DNA of 22,953 nucleotides, taken from assembly GCF_001039355.2 (NCBI RefSeq), contig NW_019773692.1, positions 1 to 22,953 of the forward strand, in the 5' to 3' direction. The position numbers and the translations under genes are program-made. Below, piece after piece: positions 9,768 to 18,577 of this stretch (position 1 is the first letter of the stretch; every line of letters starts with the position of its first letter). The notes below the pieces were generated by a model, which did no database searches, was not told where the DNA came from, and worked only from the letters and a program-made list of their open reading frames with translations. Source of the DNA: Lingula anatina (Eukaryota; Brachiopoda; Lingulata; Lingulida; Lingulidae).

Positions 9768-11313
9768 CGACCACACCCTCATGCTAGATGTGTGTCAATT
9801 TGGTGACATTTGGAGGTGTCTTTTCAATATCATAGGCATTTCTTTACCTCTGTGAAAATCAGGGTGAAAAGTCGGGTTTGAGGGGGTACATGTAATAAAT
9901 GTGAATAAATGATATTAAATATTGATATCTTCATCGCTAGTTTGTCTTTTCTGTTTCACTAATCATGTTAGTTATGGTATCTGGAATAAAAATCACCATT
10001 CATAGCAATAAACTTCTGTGATGTGATCATATATAAATAAAAGCACGTGATACTGGAGGTGGGACAACCTTTTTGACCAATGTTGTACATTACGTGATAG
10101 ACCGCATTTATATGTTAAATAAAAAAGTTCATCTCGCCTTCCTAGGCCTGGCCTGTCTTATGGCTGGTCTCGTGCCAACTACTTCACATATTTAATTCAT
10201 TTAAAAGTTATCTGCCCCCTTCGCTTCTTACATAATATTTCCTTATGATATTACATTGTAGATTATACTTAACACTTTTTAAAGAAATTCTTCCCTTTGA
10301 ATTTTAACTACTGATGTTAATATTTTTTCAAATTTATGATAATAATAATATAAATAATAATGTTAATGATGATGATGATGATAAATAATAATTGCATGTA
10401 TGTAGCTGGGCCGGGATTAGATAAACTGTTAGAAAAAGTGCTAGGATCCGCCCCTTCGTGATGTTTCTACTTTCGTTTTACTCTTTGTTTCCTTCTTATA
10501 AACCAGACATGCTTTCAAATACGTTTTCGTACTTCTGTTTTCACATTTTATTTGCTTTTTGTGAGGAGAAGATACTTACCTGTAACAAACCAATTGGACA
10601 AATCTCTGCTCAAGGTTCTTTCAGTTTACGGTTGGAATGAAACTGAGGAAGTGCTGTGTGTTTTGTAGTTACTTTAAAGTAGGTCAGTATTTTGAAGACA
10701 AGTAAGTCAGTGCCTATATGTGATACCTTAAAGGGGTAACAGCTGTTCATTTTGGCCAAAAAAAAATGAATTTTCCTGGGGTAAAGGACAATTATCCCAT
10801 ACTTACCAATGGTTAATGAATCCGTTCTGACATTCAAAGTAAATCCCTGTTTTTTTTTAAAGTTTGTTTTTTGTAATATTCTCTTAAGAGATTATTACAG
10901 AGTGTGGTCTTCTTTGGAGGTCACGTGATGTGATGGCAAACACAAAAATTCCAGAATAATTGCGTTAACCGCCGTTTTGGTGGTAAAATACAATTAATTA
11001 TAATGTATTTATTGTGTAATATGGATATCGTAGGAACAGCTGTATTCCTTTAAGATAGGTAGCCTAGGTAGTGTTATTAATAAGGAGGAGATAAGATTGT
11101 GCCTGCGTCTTGTGACTTAGTGTAAGACGTGAAGTTAGCTGGAATTACGCGTGAGTGTAGCCGTGGGCACGAAGTTGAGGCTGATCTTTAACGGCATGCC
11201 AAGATAATCTTTTTTCTTTTGGTATTTTGAGCAGAGAACACTTGTAGAAATATGGAGTATATGATATGAAAACGTGTCACACAACACACCGCATGGTAGT
11301 TCTGGGGCATTCT

Positions 11314-11491
11314 TGCTGGTCGTCTTTTCCTATCTCCTCTGTGGTATTTTAAAGGTATTACAATAGGAAATATGTTTCTTTTTTCATTTGAAGATGTGTG
11401 TGTCTTCATCAGGATCACCCGAGTACTCAAGAACGCACTTGCTCCACCGAAAACCAACAGTCATCAAGCTGCACGGAGAGTGCACGTCAAC

Positions 11492-11496
<5 letters not shown>
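11314..11496. other. Spacer between copy B and the LINE tail
   Basis: No similarity to copy A beyond about 6371 was seen. It contains a short open stretch with no recognised domain. Confidence 0.4.

Positions 11497-11535
<39 letters not shown>
11497..11535. repeat. (TAA)13 microsatellite, LINE 3' tail
   Basis: Thirteen perfect TAA units. Read on the minus strand they follow GGCGCCATATAAGAAGC, the kind of 3' terminus that precedes ATT repeats in CR1/L2-like LINEs. Confidence 0.85.
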
Positions 11536-12190
11536 GCTTCTTATATGGCGCCTTACATGCTACCTCAAGGCGCCTTACAATAATGGATTATATAACTAAA
11601 ATAATTAAAATGACTACTTTAACAATATTTAAATCTAAAACACTCATTGGAAACCATTTAAAATTAACACTACTAAAACCTCAATCCTGTTAAAATATAT
11701 ACAAAATCTTAAGATTTAAAAAGGTGGGTCTTAGGAAGGGATTTAAAATGGTAGTTCTGTCAAAGTCTTCTGCTATTCTAATAAAATTTGGTAAGGCATT
11801 CCACACTTTGGGGCGTAGATTGTAAAAGTCCGATCACCATAACTTTTGAGAGACCCCTTCTCTAAAACAGATTGTTCTAAAATAAGGTAATTCTCAGTAT
11901 TAAAACGTGTGGACCGATAAGATCAGATAAATATATTGGTCCTTGTGTATGGATCGCCTTAAAATAATACAAAGTACTTTATAATCAATCCTCTGCTTCA
12001 CAGGCAGCCAGTGTAATTCTTTCAGAATGGGAGTGATATGGTGTGTACTATTGCACTTTATTTGACAAACCAGTCTTCCAGCTGAGCTTTGAATAACTTG
12101 TAACTTTTTAATCTGATAGTCACAAATACCAAAGAGGAGACTATTGCAGTAATCTAATCTTGATGATATAAATGCCTCGGCGACAACCGT
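11536..12190 (-). mobile_element. 5'-truncated LINE, C-terminal part of the reverse transcriptase ORF (pseudogene) and 3' UTR
   Basis: The minus strand reads AFISSRLDYCNSLLFGICDY, then QIKKLQVIQSSAGRLV, then HHITPILKELHWLPVKQRI. After frame shifts it reads GDRTFTIYAPK and WNALPNFIRIAEDFD. These are the standard words at the end of the non-LTR reverse transcriptase ORF (SRLDYCNSLL, ITPxLKxLHWLPV, GDRxFSVAAPKLWNALP). The 3' UTR ends GGCGCC...ATATAAG plus the TAA tail. The 5' end is lost near 12190, typical of incomplete reverse transcription. No target-site duplication was found by eye. The clade (CR1/L2/Rex1-like) is inferred. Confidence 0.8.
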
Positions 12191-12546
12191 GCGCGCGAAT
12201 TTTAGGATCGCACATCCCCTGCGAATTTTGGTGCAGTGGAGGCCGTGGAGATGTACAGAAAACGTTGCAAGGGCTTTGTCAGAAATGCGTTAGAAAGGCG
12301 CAAGTCTGTCTTGCAAGTCGCAGGAGCCACGTGAGATGATTTTTCAAACAGGAACGCTAATTGCAAAGCACAATTTCGCAAGAAAGACCTGTGGCACGTG
12401 AGATACTGCACACATTTTGGACGCAAACCGGCTGTAAGAGCCCGTGCGACCGGTTGAGACAGAGGTTTAACACATTACTCCATGTGCCCCCCTTTCAACA
12501 GATCATTCCAGACAGAAACGATGTCAAAAGATCGCACGGAACATAG
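12191..12546. other. CpG- and GC-richer patch with short direct repeats, unclassified
   Basis: It is noticeably richer in CpG (GTGCGCGCG, GATCGCACGG) than its neighbours. CACGTGAGAT occurs at 12328-12337 and 12395-12404, with loosely similar flanks, suggesting a 67-bp degenerate repeat. GCGAATTTT and GATCGCAC are also repeated. The overlapping short open frames on both strands carry no domain. It may be a fragment of another dispersed element. Confidence 0.4.
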
Positions 12547-13339
12547 CGAACAATTTTATTTTTTTAAAGTTGTAAGGCCCCGTAGTTGGTTATTACTTAC
12601 AAAATAATTTTCGCAAGTATGTTGGTCTTTTTGTTCGTTTTTTCGTTTTTGGTGAGATTTTTGTTTCAATTTTTTTTTGTAGATTGCTTATCGTATCACA
12701 TCAAATTGCATGAAGGGAGACTAAGGGTGCATTCCCAGAGATTTAGATTCAGATCGACCTAACTTCCTGGGGGTTCACGCTAAATTGCAGTCAGCCGAGC
12801 GCGCACCATAGTTAATTACCCCCTTACAGCTTTTGGAGGGCGGGACAGACATTTAAGCTTGTTAAGCCGACACCAATCCAGTGAGACTCCCCAGGGGGAT
12901 AGATCGATTTAAATATCTATGGGAATGGGGTCTTATTAGTCATGACTTTAAACAACTTAGTTTCATCCGAATATGATTGGGACTGGCAATATTATTACCA
13001 CCATGGAAAATCCCTTTGACGGGCTCTGACACTGGATAGGCAATAGATTGAAGGCACAGTACCGATTGACTGCCTTTTTAACAAGACTGTTCACTGAAAA
13101 AACACGCCATTCCTGGACATTTTGTAAGTTGTATTCAGTAAAACTGATTGTTTGACAGTCAAGTTATTTGTTAGACCTCTTGTATTAGAGTTCACAAGTA
13201 CTACCTTAAATCTTGAATGAAAATAGATTTAACATATAGTCACTGTTTGACTGCAGTAGTAGTTTTTAACATGTAAACTTGAAGCAGGGTTGAGACGAGG
13301 AATTTTTTCATTTATAGCAGGGGTGAAATATGAGCTCAT
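12547..13339. other. Unassigned intergenic sequence downstream of the ARHGAP-like gene
   Basis: No coding frame, recognisable repeat or RNA gene was seen. Confidence 0.45.
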
Positions 13340-14462
13340 AATTACAAACAAACAAAAAATAAATTTGGTTTCATTTATTTATAAAAATGCATTTCAATAC
13401 ATTTATAAGATTAAGCAAACATGACTTCAACTGCTGAAACAGTTTTATGGTACCGCTTTTGTAAGTTGATGAATAAACTATTTTTACTTTCAAATGCAAA
13501 CACTAAGGAACATGACCTTGACATTTATGAAACATTTTGTAGTAAAAGCAGAGTTACTCTTGAGTATATACCGCCCTGTCTTTTACACACAGGTCCAAAA
13601 CACACACATCTGAACATGTCCCTCGTCAAGCACAGTCAAATCAATGACGTTTACATACACATGTAATAAGTACATTCCCCAGTCAACGATGGTGAAAATG
13701 GCATTATATACAAGGCAGTAGATGAGTATTTACACGTACACACAATTCCAATACTGACACAGATTGACCGCTTATATAGAAATAGGTCAAACAGTTTCCT
13801 TGTTCAGAATGAAAAACAAACATGATGTATTATCATTATGACATAGTATGATGCACTGCGTCTGATCCTGCTGCTGCAAGTTTACAGGATAATAAATGCT
13901 TGTAAAAATTGAATAAAATTAAGAAATTGCCTACAAGCCTGTTGTAAAATACTCCTGCAAGATTTATCAATAATACTAGCTTGGTTGCCATTCAAAACTG
14001 CATAAAAGAGTAAATAAAATATGAAAGTATTTTAATATACAAATACCAATGTCAATGGCTGAAATTCAAGACCACTAAAAGCAAAAATTCTATGCAAATG
14101 CTTGAAGTAAAGACCACTGTATTGTTGAGACTACTTCTTTTAGCCTCTTAAGATACAAAATGCTGACCTTAGCCATAAAAACTGAGGCTTACTTTTCTCT
14201 ATTTCAATATACATGAATTTTGAAACTGGTTACCCATTCAATTGTCCTTAAAACAACAGCAGTATGATACCATGAAATTCTGAGTGTAAACTGTAGAATT
14301 CTACTTAGTCTTAAAAATGAAGATGCAAGCACTAAAATACCAGTAACAGCAAATTCCTTTGCACATTCTTTGTATTTAAAGAAAAAAATTCCATCAAATC
14401 ATGAGTTTGCTAAAGCACATATTTATCAGTATTCCTACAATCTCAGTTGTATCTTGCTAACA
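13340..14462 (-). other. Probable 3' UTR of the ARHGAP-like gene
   Basis: This AT-rich stretch downstream of the TAG stop has no open frame of note. It probably runs to the AATAAA at 13374-13379 (minus strand), which gives about 1.1 kb of UTR. An ATTAAA-type variant lies nearer the stop at 14031-14036 and could give a shorter form. The end point is inferred, not seen. Confidence 0.55.
13374..13379 (-). promoter_or_regulatory. Candidate poly(A) signal AATAAA for the ARHGAP-like gene
   Basis: This is the only canonical AATAAA I found on the minus strand between the stop codon and 13340. A weaker ATTAAA lies at 14031-14036. It is assigned by position only. Confidence 0.5.
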
Positions 14463-17400
14463 CTATGATGGTGACATAGGAGAAGAGGACTGACTTGTCT
14501 GTGAAGGCAGAGAAAACTCTGTGTGACCAGCCCCAGTAAATACTGGTGGAGCAGAAAGCTTACGAAGCATGCTGGGACGTACTATTGGCTCCTCACTGGG
14601 CCCGTACCTACGCCCAGAGTAACGACCTTGACCTTGTTCATGTGACAGTCCTCTACGATACAGCTTGCCCAGGCTGTCAGAGTCACCGGGGGTCATGGTG
14701 ATCAGACTAGAGTCTGAGGTATTGGTACTGTCCTGTCTTGACAATAACACAGAATGTGGTTTATCTTTCTCTTCAGTCAGCTCTTGCTTCTGGCTTTTCC
14801 CTGAATCCACTGCTTCAGAATCAGGACCACTTTTAGTTTCAAACTGTGACATTAGAGCTCTCACACTGCTCTTTCTCTGCACAAGTGCAGTTCTTTTCGC
14901 TCCTGAATCAGAATTGACCTTTTCAGGACCACCAGCACTGTCCTCTTTTCCTTTAGATGTGGATATTGGCTGCTTTTCAATGATTTCCACTGGTTTCTCT
15001 ATATATCTTCTCATGTCCTCTTTGCTTTTATCATCCTTACTGTCGTGAAGCGGAGGTTTCTTAGCCCGTCCTTGCACCCTGCCATGTTGGACCTGGATGG
15101 TTTTGGGCGTAGACACAACTTGAGACTCAGAAGGAGGTGCAACACTTTTAAAACTTGGGTGAGAGACGCTGGAACCACCTGAATGGTGTCTCTGTGGAGC
15201 AGAAGAACCTGCTGAGTCAATACTTGGTGTCTTCATGCCGTCATCCTGAGCTGTTGGAGTGTACTGGTGTGGTGTTGACAAATCCCTAGATGTCTCCACT
15301 TGACCCATTCTTTTGGATCGTCTTGGAAAGCTTCCAAAACAACTGTCCTCACTGTCTACTGACTCCTCTATGTTAAAATTATCTTTTACATATGAGCTAG
15401 TGTCACTGGACACATGAGGTTCTAACCTAGGCTGCCTAAGGACATAGGCCCGTACCTCCCCAGCTTGCGTTCCATCATGTTTGATCACATTTTGATTTGT
15501 GCTGTCTTGACTTTGACTAAACAACGCCACCTTGTCACCAATACTAGATGGTCTTCCACTCTTTGTAGTGGCATCACCATCTTTCTTTTGTGAACTATTT
15601 TTCCACCTTTCCTGTCTTCTATCCCTATCAAATTTCTGAATTCCTTTTTTACTCTCAGAACGTCCATAGTCCCAAGCTGGAATATTGTCTCTTTCTAAAC
15701 TACTAGAGTCACTGCCACTATCTGTGCTTTTATATGACTTGAAGATACTGTCATCTTCATATTCAAAAGGTCGTATTAGTCTCTTGTGTTGAGTTGGTTG
15801 ATCATTGACTATAGGCGGAGAACTTTCCTCAGTTGGACTTGCCAGCACTGAACTCTCCTGTGCTGGACTTGCCTCTGCTGGACTTGGCTGAGCTGGATTT
15901 GCCTGTACTGAACTAGCCTGTGCTGGATTTGCCTGTACAAATGTATCACTAATGTCAACTTGAGTCACCATCTGAGATCGTGGAGATGGGAAACTTGGTG
16001 CAGTGATCTCTCTGCGCCGTAGAACCACACTTTCCTCTCGGTGGGGTAGACCTATACCCCTGGGACTATAGAGGGTAGAGTCATCCACTGGGCTGCTCTT
16101 GTCTCTAAATGGCAAACCCGAAACATTCTCACCTGACACTGTGTTGTCATCAGACATTTCTGAGTCTGGTTTGACATCTTGAGCAGGTGCTGGTTTTGTA
16201 TCTGAGTCAACAGAGTCTGGTTTAACAACTAATATTTTCCTAGGTTTCACAACAATAACATCTTCCCTGTCTGTCTCAGTCACAACAGGACTTGGTGCAG
16301 GGACTTTATCTACATGTTCATCTATTTCTTCACTAGCTACAGGAGGTTCTGTAGGTTCTGTGGGGAGGGTCTTAACTTCAGCACTTAGATTGTTGTCTTG
16401 ATCTCCTGTACTAACAGACATGACAGTGCTAACAGGTACCAATTCCTCACTGCTACTTGTCACACATGGTGCCTCATCCTCAATGTTTGTTACAGGGGGC
16501 ACCTGTTCCTCTATTACATCCCCAACTGTTCCCTCAGTGGTGTCAGTTGTTACAGGTGCTTGCTCTTCACCATCAGCAGTCTCAGTGTTGTCAGGTGCTG
16601 GCTCTACTATGGCACTGGATTCAGCAGGTTCACACTCCCCCAGACTACCACCATCAACAGGCGGAGCATCCTCTGTGGTGTTGGGTAAAGAAGTCTCCGC
16701 CACATCAGACAGTGGCATGAGCTGACTAAGGAGATCTTCTGAGGCAAGAGAGGAGCTTCCGTCGGGCGTGATCTGGTCCAGCAGTGACCCCAGGGACTCA
16801 TGTCTGTGGGATATCACGTTGTCGTAATCTCCACTGTGCAAGGAACCCTGGGAACTGTGTCTACGGTTTAATGCGTTATCATATTCACCACTGTCACCCA
16901 GACCTCCGTCTGATGACAGAGACATAGTGAAGGCTGGTCGCTGTTCCAATGGTAATTCCGAGGACTGTGACACAGCGGGGTCGTCAACAGACTCCTGTCT
17001 GACAGGTGACACCACCATGTCTGGTGACAGGGGACATGGGGACTGAGATGTTAAAGATGCCACTGGTGACGGTGCTCCATGGCTGTTACTGCTGTCCAGT
17101 AAATCAATGTCTGTCTCCAGAAATGTGGTGGTGCTGGTGGTGCTCTCCTTGGACCCCTGTGTAGCTGTCAGACCACTCCCCTCTGTGTTGTCAGCAGTTA
17201 AGGTGGTTATCCCTCCTAAGTGGTCAAAACTGGCACCACTTGTTATCAAATCTAAAGTTTCCTTTGGAATAAGTTCTGAATCTGACAGGAAATCTGTCTG
17301 TTCTTGGGGTTCTGCCTGATTTCCTTCATGATTACGTGTCAGAGTTCCCTGGTCCCCAACCTCCGAGGAATAGTCTATATGACCCCCAGAATCACTCAGT

Positions 17401-18577
17401 GTATCAAAGTTACTGTCTCTGAGTGTGCCCCAGTCACTGCGTGTTAATGTCCCCTGCTCACTGTCACGAGACAGGGTGGAAAAATACTCATCGCTTGACT
17501 GTGACAGCCGTCGATCCTCATTATTGGCAAAATTCCAGGAATGACAGCTGAGATTGTCGCAGCTTTCAGCTGTTGAGTCTGCTCCTAGTGTCCGAGACCA
17601 TTGCTCCATGATTTCAGAGTTAATGGTGGACGAGCTGTCCAGGGTTATGACATCACTGTCTGGGGTTTTTAAATCACTGTTGGCAGAAAATAAAGAGTCT
17701 GATGACGTGAGCATCAAATTTGGGAATTTATCACTGTCCGGTGTACCCAAGCGAAGTTCAATCTTTAAACTTTTCCTCTGCTCGGAAGGAGCAGCAGGTG
17801 ACTGTTCTGAATCTTCCTTTGTGTAACTGGACACAGAGTCATTTGTATTTGGCACTGACTGGGCACTCGAATCCTTGGAAGCCTCGAACAAATCTTGCTC
17901 ACTACTACGGGATCCAAGAATATCGGGACTGGAATCCTTCTGTCCTCTTTCCTGGATAGCAGACTGCACTTCCTCCACCAAGTTATAGTTTTCTGTGCTC
18001 AGGTTCTCTATGGATAAATCCAGCGTGCTGCTAGACAAATTACCATCACTCTGACTGGCCTCTAACGTCTGTGACGTGTCTTGACTGACATCTTCCGCGG
18101 AGTCAAACTCTGAGAATCTCCGCACAGATTTTCTCTTAGCACCAGGGCTGTGAGCCAGCTCCAGGATCTCCCCTGGCTCCTGGGTCTCATTGGGGACATA
18201 GAACACCCCGCTTCCTCCTCCTCCATTCTTGCTTTGAAATTTTTCCTCAAGAGATGCAGAATCGCTGAATGAAAATGACTTGTGGCATAAAGGTGAGGAG
18301 CTCTCTGAACTTGGAGGTGTCTGCAATATGGGTGCAGAGACTAAACGTTTGCTGTTACTAGGAGATGGAGTGCTTCTCTTCCGTCGAGCCTTAGGTGATA
18401 GAGCTTTTGCAATTTTTTGTTTTAAAGATGGCGACCTGTGGGACTTCTTTGACTCAAGTTCTATTTCAAACACTTTGAGTTCCTGAGGGGTGGAAGGTTC
18501 TGATGCTGTTCGCTGTTTCTTTTTGCTGGGTTTCTGAGAGACTGCTTGCTCAGACACAATCGAGTCCTCAGTGACAT
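14463..18577 (-). CDS. ARHGAP32: ARHGAP32/33-like terminal exon: long disordered Ser/Thr/Pro-rich tail
   Basis: The acceptor TATCTTTCCAG precedes ATGTCACTGAGG, and the exon runs to a TAG at 14463-14465. It holds 4,115 bp and about 1,371 residues in one uninterrupted frame. The frame also extends into the intron with an ATG at 18596, but the first six residues (MYFIFP) are intronic. The tail is rich in Ser, Thr, Asp and Glu and looks disordered. Landmarks in order: KIAKALSPKARRKRSTPSP (compare the family's AFSPKIGRK block); SFSFSDSAS; RRFSEFDSAEDVS; GTLTRSDWGTLRDSNFDTLS; a 19-residue tandem repeat with EYDNAL and DYDNVI (plus coordinates 16779-16892); an acidic EEQAPVTT-like repeat region; an Ala/Pro/Gln repeat (about 15840-15960); QRKSSVRALMSQFE; and a terminal RKLSAPPVF. 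YDN motifs fit a Grb2 SH2-type site if phosphorylated, and RKLSAP fits a 14-3-3 mode-I site. Vertebrate members also have very long tails. Confidence 0.9.

Larger units (their letters stand above)
8439..10085. mobile_element. Foldback Tc1-like DNA transposon (non-autonomous, 1,647 bp)
   Basis: The ends are exact inverted repeats beginning CAACATTGGTCAAAAAGG, flanked on both sides by TA (8437-8438 and 10086-10087), the Tc1/mariner target duplication. The inverted similarity does not stop at a short TIR. It runs through non-coding sub-terminal DNA and into the transposase 3' region of both arms (left about 8439-9175, right about 9175-10085). The 3' ends of the two transposase remnants point outwards. 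No N-terminal DNA-binding region is visible in either arm, so it cannot encode its own transposase. Arm similarity in the outer 200 bp is high by eye. Confidence 0.85.
7421..11313. repeat. 4-kb repeat unit, copy B, split by a Tc1-like element
   Basis: Co-linear with copy A from AAAAGTGCACATAATT to the CATGGTAGTTCTGGGGCATT end. It contains a 38-T run where A has an interrupted T-rich tract. The Tc1-like element sits at 8439-10085. B lacks the 5070-5400 block of A. The split before and after the element is contiguous in A, which confirms that the element came in after duplication or was lost from A. Confidence 0.85.

Noticed and set aside
11388-11693. Plus-strand open frame with poly-Ile
   Set aside because: The Ile run is the TAA/ATA microsatellite tail of a LINE that lies on the minus strand.
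12202-12546. Overlapping open frames on both strands in the CpG-rich patch
   Set aside because: Low stop density follows from the higher GC content. No domain or splice context was found.
14665-17959. Several plus-strand and alternative-frame open frames of 60-127 codons inside the terminal exon
   Set aside because: They are shadows of a long Ser-rich coding frame. None has domain-like sequence of its own.
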